DNA of 64,000 nt, taken from contig NZ_CP194171.1 in the NCBI RefSeq assembly GCF_050908845.1, forward strand, positions 620,001-684,000. The letters run 5' to 3'. This DNA is from Marinobacterium_D sp050908845 (GTDB lineage: Bacteria > Pseudomonadota > Gammaproteobacteria > Pseudomonadales > Balneatricaceae). Below the pieces are notes generated by a model. The model saw only the letters and a list, made by a program, of their open reading frames with translations. It did not search any database and was not told where the DNA came from. The translations under genes were made by a program, and so were the position numbers. Positions 18,778-26,962 of the stretch are shown piece by piece; within the stretch, counting starts at the first letter, position 1, and every line of letters starts with the position of its first letter.

Positions 18778-19047
18778 TTAGCGCTCAGCGCTACCCAGCT
18801 CCAGCAGCCTGGCATTGCTGCCGACAGCCGTGGTGTTGATGGTGCGTGCTTTCCCTGACACGAAACGGTGGGTAGGGGCCGGCTGCAGCAGGGTTGAGCA
18901 GCCCGCCGGGTCGCACTCGGCCAGTGGCATCAGCGCACGCAGGCCCCTGTCCTTATCCATTGCATACAGCGGTTTAATCAGTTGCCAGATATTGGCCAGC
19001 GGTTGCCGGATAAAGTCCGGCTCGAGTACGTCGATCGCCCTGAACAT
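18778..19047 (-). CDS. Hypothetical protein, 89 residues, upstream of putP
   Basis: Not recognised. The start ATG at 19047 has a good Shine-Dalgarno AGGAGA seven bases away, which argues that it is a real gene. The protein is soluble, with no signal peptide or membrane span, and contains the pair ECDPAGC (about 44-50). It sits 46 bases ahead of putP on the same strand and downstream of an AraC regulator gene, so a link to proline uptake is possible but unproven. Confidence 0.5.
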   Translation of the reverse strand: MFRAIDVLEPDFIRQPLANIWQLIKPLYAMDKDRGLRALMPLAECDPAGCSTLLQPAPTHRFVSGKARTINTTAVGSNARLLELGSAER

Positions 19048-19211
19048 ATCGGTCTCCTGATTGGCGCTGAGAATGGGAGGCCCTGGTTACACTGTAGAAG
19101 CTACCCAGCCTAGCTGCAGATTAGAGACAGAGGATGTAGCAGGTCTTGCCCGAGACTCCGGGTTTTTTGTCATTTTCTCCGATCTGCCCAGATCCGGCAG
19201 GGTCGTGCTGA

Positions 19212-19982
19212 TCAGTGCTGGTTGACGGCACGATAGCGTGCCGGCGGCAGTTCGAAGCGGCGGGTGAAAGCGCGGGTCAGGGCGCTCTGGCTGGCAAAGC
19301 CGAAGGCGGAGGCCAGATCGGAGATCGGCTGGTCGGAGCGGGTCAGTGCACAGGCCACGGCCTGCAGACGGCGTTCCATGACATAGCGCTGGGGTGTCTG
19401 CCCGGTCTGATCCCTGAACAGGTTGTAGAACTGGCTGTCACTGAGGCAGGCATGGCCGGCCAGTTCCGAGACGTTGATGCGGCGCTGGATATGGGCGTCG
19501 ATGTAGGCGTCGAGCAGCTCCATGTTGATCTGCCCGAAGCGGCGGGGACTCTGGCGTCGGTGTTGCTGCTGGCGCTGCAGTGCGCAGGTCAGCGTACTGG
19601 CGCAGGCCTCCTGCAGCAGGGTATCCCCAGGGTTTTGCTGCATCTCGTGGCTCAAAGCCTGGACCAGCATCTGCATCTGCGGCGTGCAGGTAAAATAGTC
19701 TGCACGGATGAACAGGGACTCGACCCGCTCCTGAAGCTGCGGGTCATCGCTGGCCGTTGGCAGGTTGACCACAACAATGCGGTTTTCACCCAGGCCGTGG
19801 AAGGCATGCCCGGTAGCAGAGGGCATCAGGCAGCCCCAGCCGAAATGCACCGGACGGCAGTATCCCGCCAGGTCGAATTCGGTGTCGCCTTCCAGGCCGA
19901 ATACCATCTGGTGATAGCCGTGATCATGCTGGTCCGCACGGTCGGGCAGAGAGATGACGCTGGTCTCTTTGCGCATAGCCAA
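19212..19982 (-). CDS. AraC-family transcriptional regulator
   Basis: 256 residues with an N-terminal cupin-like sensing domain (HDHGYHQMVFGLEG, about 19-32) and a C-terminal double helix-turn-helix (about 155-256). The DNA-binding part includes INVSELAGHACLSDSQFYNLFRDQ and ISDLASAFGFASQSALTRAFTRRF. It is on the same strand and upstream of the 89-residue gene and putP. In Pseudomonas an AraC-type activator (PruR) controls proline utilisation, so a similar role is plausible by context only. Confidence 0.85.
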   Translation of the reverse strand: MAMRKETSVISLPDRADQHDHGYHQMVFGLEGDTEFDLAGYCRPVHFGWGCLMPSATGHAFHGLGENRIVVVNLPTASDDPQLQERVESLFIRADYFTCTPQMQMLVQALSHEMQQNPGDTLLQEACASTLTCALQRQQQHRRQSPRRFGQINMELLDAYIDAHIQRRINVSELAGHACLSDSQFYNLFRDQTGQTPQRYVMERRLQAVACALTRSDQPISDLASAFGFASQSALTRAFTRRFELPPARYRAVNQH

Positions 19983-20110
19983 GGTTAGAGGTCTTAGGTT
20001 GAGTCTTTATCGGGTGTAAGGGAGCAAGCATAGCACAGGGTTGACTGCTGTAGGTCAAATACCCAGCGATGCCCGCACTCGGATAGTATACATACGGGTG
20101 TACGCCCGCC

Positions 20111-20129
20111 CCGGTTAAACCGGTACAAT
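20111..20129 (+). promoter_or_regulatory. Palindrome and -10 element upstream of hemE
   Basis: A perfect 13-base palindrome CCGGTTAAACCGG (20111-20123) directly abuts TACAAT (20124-20129), a good -10 hexamer 57 bases before the hemE start. No clear -35 is visible. The palindrome could be an operator in the promoter spacer. Confidence 0.4.
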
Positions 20130-20185
20130 GTCGCCCACTGATTTTACGGCTACCCATTTATATACAGCTACTACAGGATATCGAT

Positions 20186-21250
20186 ATGGCTGAGCTGAAG
20201 AACGACCGCTTTCTGCGCGCGCTGCTGCGCGAGCCGGTGGACTGCACTCCGGTGTGGATGATGCGTCAGGCGGGGCGTTACCTGCCGGAATACCGGGCAA
20301 CACGCGCCCAGGCGGGGGACTTCATGAGTCTCTGCAAAAACCCGAAACTGGCCTGTGAGGTCACCCTGCAGCCGCTGGAGCGCTATGACCTGGACGCGGC
20401 GATCCTGTTCTCCGATATCCTCACCATCCCGGATGCCATGGGCCTGGGCCTCTACTTTGAAGCCGGTGAGGGTCCGCGCTTCAAGAAGATTGTCCGCACC
20501 GCGGATGATGTGGCGGCACTGCCGGTACCGGATGCGGCGACCGATCTGGATTACGTTATGGATGCGGTGCGCGAGATCCGCTCGGCGCTGGCCGGCCGGG
20601 TACCGTTGATCGGCTTCTCCGGCAGCCCCTGGACCCTGGCGACCTACATGGTTGAGGGCGGCTCCAGCAAGGATTTCCGCCATATCAAGGAGATGATGTA
20701 CGCCCGTCCGGAGGTGATGCATGCGCTGCTGGGCAAACTGGCGGACGCGGTCACCGTCTACCTGAACGAACAGATCCGCGCCGGCGCCCAGGCCGTGCAG
20801 ATCTTCGATACCTGGGGCGGTGCGCTGAGCGGCCCGATGTATGCCGAATTCTCCCTGGCCTATATGAAACAGATCGTCTCCGGCCTGATTCGCGAATATG
20901 ACGGACGTCGTGTGCCGGTGATTCTGTTCACCAAGAATGGCGGCCAGTGGCTGGAAACCATGCTGGAAGCGGATGCCGATGCGCTGGGTCTGGACTGGAC
21001 CACCGATATCGGCGATGCGCGTCGTCGTGTGGGTGATCGTGTGGCGCTGCAGGGCAACATGGACCCCAGCGTCCTGTATGCGCCGGCCGACCGTATCCGT
21101 GACGAGGTTTCACGTATTCTGGCAAGCTTTGGCGCAGGTAACGGCCATGTCTTCAACCTGGGCCACGGTATCCACCAGTTTGTCGATCCCGAGCAGGCCG
21201 GTGTCTTTGTCGACGCAGTGCACGAACTGAGTGTTCCCTACCATAAGTAA
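20186..21250 (+). CDS. hemE: Uroporphyrinogen decarboxylase
   Basis: Cytoplasmic haem-pathway enzyme that decarboxylates uroporphyrinogen III to coproporphyrinogen III. The N-terminal signature PVWMMRQAGRYLPEYR (about 23-38) and the later GFSGSPWTLATYMVEG are diagnostic. 354 residues is typical. It follows gltBD in Pseudomonas; here the two are separated by the cupin/putP/AraC insertion. Confidence 0.97.
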   Translation: MAELKNDRFLRALLREPVDCTPVWMMRQAGRYLPEYRATRAQAGDFMSLCKNPKLACEVTLQPLERYDLDAAILFSDILTIPDAMGLGLYFEAGEGPRFKKIVRTADDVAALPVPDAATDLDYVMDAVREIRSALAGRVPLIGFSGSPWTLATYMVEGGSSKDFRHIKEMMYARPEVMHALLGKLADAVTVYLNEQIRAGAQAVQIFDTWGGALSGPMYAEFSLAYMKQIVSGLIREYDGRRVPVILFTKNGGQWLETMLEADADALGLDWTTDIGDARRRVGDRVALQGNMDPSVLYAPADRIRDEVSRILASFGAGNGHVFNLGHGIHQFVDPEQAGVFVDAVHELSVPYHK

Positions 21251-21282
21251 TATCTTGTTATATGCTTCTTACTGAAGCGGCT

Positions 21283-21309
21283 GATCCCGGCGGCAGTGTC
21301 GCCGGGGTC
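21283..21309 (+). terminator. GC-rich hairpin after hemE
   Basis: Ten-pair stem GATCCCGGCG / CGCCGGGGTC (one G-U) with loop GCAGTGT, 33 bases after the hemE stop. It lacks a T-run, so it may be a weak terminator or an RNA-stabilising hairpin between hemE and the carbonic anhydrase gene. Confidence 0.4.
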
Positions 21310-21349
21310 GCTATCTGTCAAACCCGCCACAGGAATACCCTGAACGCCT

Positions 21350-22018
21350 ATGAACAGACTCACTGATCTGTTTGAAAAGAACCGCAGCTGGTCGGAGCGA
21401 ATCAGCGAACAGGATCCCGATTTCTTTCCCACTTTGGCAGCCCAGCAGGCGCCGGAGTATCTCTGGATCGGCTGCTCCGACAGTCGCGTACCGGCCAATG
21501 AGATCGTCGATCTGCTGCCGGGCGAGCTGTTCGTTCACCGTAACGTCTCCAACCTGGTGGTGCACTCCGATATGAACTGCCTCTCCGTGCTGCAGTTCGC
21601 GGTGGAGGTGCTCAAGGTCAAGCACATCATGGTAGTCGGCCACTACGGCTGCGGTGGTGTGCGCGCGGCGATGGACAGCACCCGCCACGGACTGATCGAT
21701 AACTGGCTCAGCCATATTCGTGACGTGTATGACACCTATCGTGATCTGGTGGGGCCCTGGCAGGATACTGTTGAGCAGAACGACCGTCTGTGTGAGCTCA
21801 ACGTGGTCGATCAGGCACACAACGTCTGCAATACCACCATCGTGCAGGATGCCTGGGATCGTGGCCAGCCGCTGACCGTGCATGGTTGGGTCTACAGTCT
21901 GACCAACGGCCAGCTCACCGATCTGGATTTCTGTGTCAGTGGTCGGGAAGGAGCTGACGGGATAGATGCCCAGCAGGAAGCGGCGGTGGCCCGTGTTCGG
22001 GGCCTGTCTCAGAAGTAG
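21350..22018 (+). CDS. can: Beta-class carbonic anhydrase
   Basis: Zinc enzyme interconverting CO2 and bicarbonate. Zinc ligands are visible as Cys42 and Asp44 in IGCSDSR, and His98 and Cys101 in GHYGCGG. 222 residues matches the Can subfamily. The 3' end overlaps the convergent YeiH gene by ten bases. Confidence 0.95.
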   Translation: MNRLTDLFEKNRSWSERISEQDPDFFPTLAAQQAPEYLWIGCSDSRVPANEIVDLLPGELFVHRNVSNLVVHSDMNCLSVLQFAVEVLKVKHIMVVGHYGCGGVRAAMDSTRHGLIDNWLSHIRDVYDTYRDLVGPWQDTVEQNDRLCELNVVDQAHNVCNTTIVQDAWDRGQPLTVHGWVYSLTNGQLTDLDFCVSGREGADGIDAQQEAAVARVRGLSQK

Positions 22019-23082
22019 TAGCCGCTGATGACACTGATCGCCGCACCGCCGGCGATCAGCACGACAAAGAGTATCCCGCCGAGAAGCAGTGGCCGCGTGC
22101 CGCTGCTTTTCAGTGCCGCAAACCGGGTTTCTACGCCCAGTGCCGCCATCGCCATCGCCAGAATAAAGGTATCGATCTGCTCGATCTGCGCCAGCAGCTC
22201 CGCGCTCAACACACCACTGGCGTTCACCAGCGGCATCAGCAGAAAGATCAGCGCAAACCAGGGCAGGCTTACCTTCGCTTTTTCGCCATCGGCATCATTC
22301 TCCTTTCGGCTGAAATAACTGGAAACCACCAGAATCAGCGGCACCAGCAGCATCACGCGGATCAGCTTGGTGATCACCGCCGCCTGACCGGCTTCATCGT
22401 TCAGGGCGCCGGCTGCGGCAGCAACCTGGGCAACCTCGTGAACCGTCGCGCCAAGATAGCGGCCAAAGTCCAGCTCCGAGCCGCCAAACAGCTGCTGTAC
22501 CGCCGGCAGTGTCCACAGCCAGGGATAGAGCAGCATCGAGGCGGTGCCGAAGAGCACCACCGTGGCGATCGCCACCGGGATGTCCTGGGCGCGGGCCCGC
22601 AGTGCCGGCGCTATCGCCAGTATCGCCGCGGCACCGCAAACCGCACTGCCGGCGCCAACCAGCAAGGCGGTTTTCGCTTCCAGCTTGAGAAAGCGGGTGC
22701 CGACCCAGCCTGCCAGCAAAAAAATACCGACCACCACGCAGAGATCGATCACCAGTGCGGCCGCGCCCACATTGAGCAGGTCGGCAAAGCTGATCCGCAG
22801 GCCGTACAGAATGATCCCCAGGCGCAGCAGACGGGTACGGGCCAGCGTCGTGCCGGCGGCACTGTGATTGCTTACAGAAACCGGCAGGCGTTGGCCGAGC
22901 AGCAAACCCAGCAGCATAGCCAGGGTCAGCGGCCCCAGGGTGGCGAGCAGAGGCAGGGGCAGGCGGGAGATAAGCATCGCCAGCGCCGCAATACCTGCAC
23001 TGAGCAGCAGGCCGGGCAGAAGGCCGCCGCTAATACTGAGGCTGCGGCGGATCCGGTAGGGCTGCGTCAGTTGAAGGTTCAT
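22009..23082 (-). CDS. yeiH: YeiH-family putative sulfate/organosulfonate exporter
   Basis: Polytopic inner-membrane protein (about 10 spans) of the UPF0324/YeiH family, with LGRYLGATVHEVAQVAAAAG and VGAGSAVCGAAAILA visible. The chosen ATG at 23082 has GGGAGAG about eight bases upstream; an in-frame ATG at 23109 would add nine residues. It is divergent from a LysR gene, the same arrangement as yeiH/yeiE in Escherichia coli. The transported substrate is not established. Confidence 0.85.
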   Translation of the reverse strand: MNLQLTQPYRIRRSLSISGGLLPGLLLSAGIAALAMLISRLPLPLLATLGPLTLAMLLGLLLGQRLPVSVSNHSAAGTTLARTRLLRLGIILYGLRISFADLLNVGAAALVIDLCVVVGIFLLAGWVGTRFLKLEAKTALLVGAGSAVCGAAAILAIAPALRARAQDIPVAIATVVLFGTASMLLYPWLWTLPAVQQLFGGSELDFGRYLGATVHEVAQVAAAAGALNDEAGQAAVITKLIRVMLLVPLILVVSSYFSRKENDADGEKAKVSLPWFALIFLLMPLVNASGVLSAELLAQIEQIDTFILAMAMAALGVETRFAALKSSGTRPLLLGGILFVVLIAGGAAISVISGYYF

Positions 23083-23167
23083 GGAGCTCTCCCGTCCGTT
23101 CGATGGCATGAGAGCGAGTCTAGGGAATGGTCTATAAGTGGTAAAACAGTTTAAATAAGTACAAATA

Positions 23168-23182
23168 ACCTGAAAAACAGGT
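23168..23182. promoter_or_regulatory. Inverted repeat in the yeiH/LysR divergent promoter region
   Basis: ACCTG-AAAAA-CAGGT, a perfect five-base inverted repeat with a five-base spacer, in the middle of the 170-base divergent intergenic region. The size and place suit a LysR-type regulator site. Confidence 0.45.
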
Positions 23183-23252
23183 AACTCTTAGCAGGCATAG
23201 GATGGCCGGATGAGTGTAGTGAATAGAGGATGGAAGCTAGAAGGATGAAAAG

Positions 23253-24137
23253 TTGATTTCATTGCGTCAGGTTCAGGTGTTTCTGGCGGTGGCGAGTCAG
23301 GGCTCCACCTCAGCAGCGGGAGAGGCTATAGCGCTTTCGCAATCGGCCACCAGCGCCGCGCTGCAGGAGCTGGAACAGCGTCTGGGCGTCGAGCTGTTCG
23401 ACCGTGTCGGCCGTCGCTTGGTACTCAACGGCAATGGCCGCCGTTTCTATCCGGAGGCGCGACAACTGCTGGCTCAGGCGGAGCAGATGGAGAAGCTGTT
23501 CGATGCAGGCGGCAGCCGGCTGCAGATCGGCGCCAGTACCACCATCGGCAACTACTTGCTGCCGCGGCTGCTGGCGCAGCTACCCGGAGCGCGGGTCAGG
23601 GCGCATGTGGGGATTGCCAACACCCATGAGATCGCCGAACAGGTGGCCCGTTGTGAGCTCGAACTGGGGCTGGTGGAGGGCGGCGTGCAGCACACCGAGC
23701 TGAGCGTATCGCCCTGGTGCCGTGACGAGATGCTGATTGTTACCGCCAGCGATTCGCCCTGGGCGCGCCTGGCGATGGATGAGGATCTGCTGGCGACCCT
23801 GCCCTGGATCATGCGTGAGTCCGGCTCGGGTACCCGCAGCGTGGTGGAGCAGCAGCTGCTGGCCGGACTGGACCGGGTCAATATCGCGCTGGAACTGGGC
23901 AGTTCGGAGGCGATCCGCAGTGCGCTGCTGGCGGGGCTGGGGGTGAGTTGTCTGTCGCGGCAGGTGGTGGCTCGCGCGCTGGCCAGCGGTGAGCTGGTGG
24001 AGCTGGCACCCGAGTACCGCATCGAGCGCTGGTTCTATATCGTTGAGCACCGCCAGCGACGCCTTACGGCACCGCTAAGGCAGTTTGTCGAGCGCTGCCG
24101 GCGCTTCGCGGAACAGGAGTCCGCCGGCAGCGCCTGA
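23253..24137 (+). CDS. LysR-family transcriptional regulator (YeiE-like)
   Basis: 294 residues with an N-terminal winged helix-turn-helix (about 1-60: ISLRQVQVFLAVASQGSTSA, SQSATSAALQELEQRLGVELFDR) and a C-terminal substrate-binding domain. The start is TTG at 23253, with AAGGA seven bases upstream. It is divergent from yeiH and probably controls it. It ends six bases from the convergent metY gene. Confidence 0.9.
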   Translation: MISLRQVQVFLAVASQGSTSAAGEAIALSQSATSAALQELEQRLGVELFDRVGRRLVLNGNGRRFYPEARQLLAQAEQMEKLFDAGGSRLQIGASTTIGNYLLPRLLAQLPGARVRAHVGIANTHEIAEQVARCELELGLVEGGVQHTELSVSPWCRDEMLIVTASDSPWARLAMDEDLLATLPWIMRESGSGTRSVVEQQLLAGLDRVNIALELGSSEAIRSALLAGLGVSCLSRQVVARALASGELVELAPEYRIERWFYIVEHRQRRLTAPLRQFVERCRRFAEQESAGSA

Positions 24138-24142
24138 GTTTG

Positions 24143-25414
24143 TCAGGCCTTGGCCAGGGCCTGATCCAGGTCGGCAATCAGGTCGTCGATATGCTCGATA
24201 CCGATCGACAGGCGCACCATCTCCGGTGAGACGCCGGCGGAGGCCAGCTCCTCGTCGTTGAGCTGACGATGAGTGGTTTCCGCCGGGATCGCCGCCAGAG
24301 ACTTGCAGTCGCCGATATTCACCAGACGGGTGAACACCTCCAGCGCATCGTAGAAGCGGCGGGTGCCCTCGCGGCCGCTCTTCAGGCCAAAGCTGAGAAT
24401 GCCGGAGGCTTTGCCGTTCATGTATTTCTGCGCCAGGTGATAATCCGGGTGGCTTTTGAGGCCCGCATACTTCACCCAGGTGACGGCGGGATGGTTTTCC
24501 AGGTACTCGGCGATCGCCTGGGTGCTGTCGCAGATCCGCTCCATCCGCAGCGGCAGGGTTTCGATCCCCTGCAGAATCAGGAACACGTTCATCGGCGAGA
24601 TCGCCGCGCCCATGTTACGCAGCGGCACCACGCGGGCGCGGCCGATAAATGCGGCGGGTCCGAACGCTTCGGTATAGACCACGCCGTGGTAGGAGGGGTC
24701 CGGCTGGTTCAGCAGGGCAAAGCGCTGTTTATGCTGATCCCAGGGGAATTTGCCGGAATCGACAATCACGCCGCCCACCGAGTTACCGTGGCCGCCGGCG
24801 TACTTGGTGGCCGAGATCACGACGATATCGGCGCCCTGCTCGATGGGGCGCCAGAGCACCGGGCTCGGCACGGTGTTATCGGCGATCACCGGCACGCCGT
24901 GGCGGTGGGCTAGTTCGGCCACCTTCTCCATATCGATAATGCCGCCGGAGGGGTTGCCCACGGTTTCACAGAACACCGCCTTGGTGCGGTCGTCGATCAA
25001 TGACTCGATCTGAGCCAGGTCGTGCTTGTTAACAAACCGCACCTCGATTCCCTGGCGCGGCAGGGTGTGGGCAAACAGGTTGTAGGTGCCGCCATAAAGC
25101 TCACTGGTGGAGATGATGTTATCGCCGGTCTCACACAGCGTCTGGATCGCATAGGTGATCGCCGCCATGCCGGAAGCCACCGCGAGTCCTGCGATACCGC
25201 CTTCCAGCGCCGCCATGCGCTGCTCCAGCACATCGTTGGTGGGGTTCATGATGCGGGTGTAGATATTGCCCGCTACCTTCAGATCGAACAGGTCGGCACC
25301 GTGCTGGGCATCGTCAAAGGCGTAGGAGGTGGTCTGGTAGATCGGCACCGCCACCGCCTTGGTGGTGGGATCGGGGCTGTAACCGGCGTGGACCGCGAGG
25401 GTTTCGAGCTTCAT
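24143..25414 (-). CDS. metY: O-acetylhomoserine sulfhydrylase (PLP enzyme)
   Basis: Cys/Met-metabolism PLP-dependent enzyme that makes homocysteine from O-acetylhomoserine and sulfide. The PLP lysine is Lys204 in SATKYAGGHG. The N-terminal motif FDLKVAGNIYTRIMNPTNDVLE is typical of the sulfhydrylase branch, as is the 423-residue length (cystathionine gamma-synthases are shorter). It is a single-gene unit. Confidence 0.92.
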   Translation of the reverse strand: MKLETLAVHAGYSPDPTTKAVAVPIYQTTSYAFDDAQHGADLFDLKVAGNIYTRIMNPTNDVLEQRMAALEGGIAGLAVASGMAAITYAIQTLCETGDNIISTSELYGGTYNLFAHTLPRQGIEVRFVNKHDLAQIESLIDDRTKAVFCETVGNPSGGIIDMEKVAELAHRHGVPVIADNTVPSPVLWRPIEQGADIVVISATKYAGGHGNSVGGVIVDSGKFPWDQHKQRFALLNQPDPSYHGVVYTEAFGPAAFIGRARVVPLRNMGAAISPMNVFLILQGIETLPLRMERICDSTQAIAEYLENHPAVTWVKYAGLKSHPDYHLAQKYMNGKASGILSFGLKSGREGTRRFYDALEVFTRLVNIGDCKSLAAIPAETTHRQLNDEELASAGVSPEMVRLSIGIEHIDDLIADLDQALAKA

Positions 25415-25551
25415 GAGAACATCCTGTCTGCTGTTGTTATCAGAGCGTTATAAAACGCTGTAGGGGTAGCAGCTGAGTCTAGCACCCCGGAGTTAAAGCG
25501 GTAGCAGACGAAGGTCAGTGGATGTTCAGGCTGAAGCTCTGATAATGCCGG

Positions 25552-26028
25552 TCAGTGTTCGGGAAGGTTGTTGAAGATCGTCTCCAGCATCCGGTTTAGG
25601 CGCTTGAGCTGGGCTTCGGTCATCCCCTTGAAACTCTGGTTGAAGAGCTTGGTGGTGGCTGCCTCGATATCGATAATCGCTTCCTGTCCCTTGGCGGTCA
25701 GGGTGACCTGGGTGACGCGGCCGTCGTCGGGACTCGGGGCTGTATCCACCAGACCATCATCTTTCATCCGGTAGATGGTCTTGGTGATGGTGGGCAGCTT
25801 GGCCACGGCATGCTCCGCAATTTCGGAGATGCTCGACATCCCCTGTTCTTTGAGGATGAACAGGATGCGGTAGCGAGGGATATCCATTCCGATCTTTTTC
25901 AGCGTCTTTTCCATGGCCAGGGTGTAGCGTCCATGTACTCGGGCAAGCCAATAAAGGGGGAATTCCTCTTTTTTGAAATCGTCACTGGTTGGGTTGTAGC
26001 GACGCAAGCGGGAACCTGAAGCTCTCAT
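25552..26028 (-). CDS. MarR-family transcriptional regulator, candidate IacR
   Basis: 158-residue winged-helix repressor. The DNA-binding core is SISEIAEHAVAKLPTITKTIYRMKDDGLVDTAPSPDDGRVTQVTLT (about 66-111). The known regulator of iac operons, IacR, is a MarR protein, and no regulator lies inside the iac operon here. This gene follows the importer operon that is divergent from iac, which makes it the best IacR candidate. That is inference from context. A TATAGT -10 element is visible on the minus strand near 26058-26063. Confidence 0.85.
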   Translation of the reverse strand: MRASGSRLRRYNPTSDDFKKEEFPLYWLARVHGRYTLAMEKTLKKIGMDIPRYRILFILKEQGMSSISEIAEHAVAKLPTITKTIYRMKDDGLVDTAPSPDDGRVTQVTLTAKGQEAIIDIEAATTKLFNQSFKGMTEAQLKRLNRMLETIFNNLPEH

Positions 26029-26052
26029 GGTGACTGGATAACTCTCTTGAAG

Positions 26053-26065
26053 CCTAGACTATAGG
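26053..26065 (-). promoter_or_regulatory. Imperfect palindrome over the MarR gene's -10 element
   Basis: CCTA-GACTA-TAGG overlaps the putative -10 (TATAGT on the minus strand) of the MarR gene, a typical position for autorepression. The arms are only four bases. Confidence 0.3.
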
Positions 26066-26084
26066 GAAACCCGGTGTAGGGGGC

Positions 26085-26109
26085 AAATAAACCGGGATCC
26101 AGCCCGGGT
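26085..26109 (-). terminator. Weak terminator after the aldolase gene
   Basis: Minus strand: ACCCGGG / CCCGGT stem with loop CTGGAT, followed by TTATTT. It would end the six-gene importer operon just before the MarR gene. Confidence 0.5.
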
Positions 26110-26150
26110 AGCGAGGGCGGTGTGGGCCCTTTCGCGCCCGGGCCGTTGGA

Positions 26151-26912
26151 TCACCAGCTGGCGCCGCGTTCCGCTTCCATCTTGCGTACCATGGCATTAA
26201 AGAACTTGTCGGCAAAGCCGCTTTCCTTGATCAGCATCTGCGTCAGGTCAGCGCACTTCTGGCCGATCGCCTCATCCATAATCACGTCTTCACCGCCAGC
26301 GGCACCAGCTGCGACCTGGATTTCAGCGGCGCGCTGTGCGGTCCACAGCAGGAAGAAGGTGCGCTCGATGTCCATTTCACCCACAGCGATACCGTGGTTG
26401 CGCAGAATCAGCACGTGCTTGTCACCCAGGCTTTCCAGCATGCGGCTCTTTTCGTCCTGGAACAGGGTGATACCTTCGAATGCGTGGAAACCGACGCGGC
26501 CATACATCTGCGCACCGTAGAAGTTGTTCAGGCTGAAGCCATCTTTCTTGGCTGCGACGGCAGACACTGCATTGGTGTGAGTGTGAATCACACAATGGAT
26601 GTCGTCACGAGCGGCGTGGATTGCGCCGTGCAGGGCAAACCCCGCCGGGTTACCGTCATAGGGGGAGTCATCCAGCTTGTTGCCATCAACGTCCACCTTG
26701 ATCAGGTTGGCGGGGGTGATTTCGGTGTAGTTGAGGCCGAAAGGGTTGACCAGATAGCAGCCTTCCTGATCCATCAGGCGAGCGGAAATATGGTTGAAAA
26801 TGGTCTCGGTCCAGCCGAAGTAATCCACCAGGTGGTAGCAATGGGCCAGTTTGACGCGCAGTTCCCACTCAGTTTCGCTGATATGCTCTGGACGGGTAAT
26901 TGACTCGCTCAC
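26151..26912 (-). CDS. Class II aldolase/adducin family protein
   Basis: 253-residue zinc-dependent aldolase-fold protein. The metal ligands are in IHTHTN (about 108-113) and ILRNHGIAVGE (about 168-178), with the early stretch FNHISARL. The start is GTG at 26912, with AGGAG seven bases upstream. It is the last gene of the six-gene operon headed by the ABC substrate-binding protein. The substrate is unknown; given its neighbours it may act on a side-chain fragment of the imported compound, but nothing in the sequence shows this. Confidence 0.88.
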   Translation of the reverse strand: MSESITRPEHISETEWELRVKLAHCYHLVDYFGWTETIFNHISARLMDQEGCYLVNPFGLNYTEITPANLIKVDVDGNKLDDSPYDGNPAGFALHGAIHAARDDIHCVIHTHTNAVSAVAAKKDGFSLNNFYGAQMYGRVGFHAFEGITLFQDEKSRMLESLGDKHVLILRNHGIAVGEMDIERTFFLLWTAQRAAEIQVAAGAAGGEDVIMDEAIGQKCADLTQMLIKESGFADKFFNAMVRKMEAERGASW

Positions 26913-26962
26913 GGTTATCTCCTTGTTTAGTAAGGCTATATCACTTATCGATAGGTGGCTGA

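Noticed and set aside
19148..19166. Terminator-like CCCG...CGGG hairpin followed by six T on the plus strand
   Set aside because: The stem is only about four pairs and no plus-strand gene precedes it.
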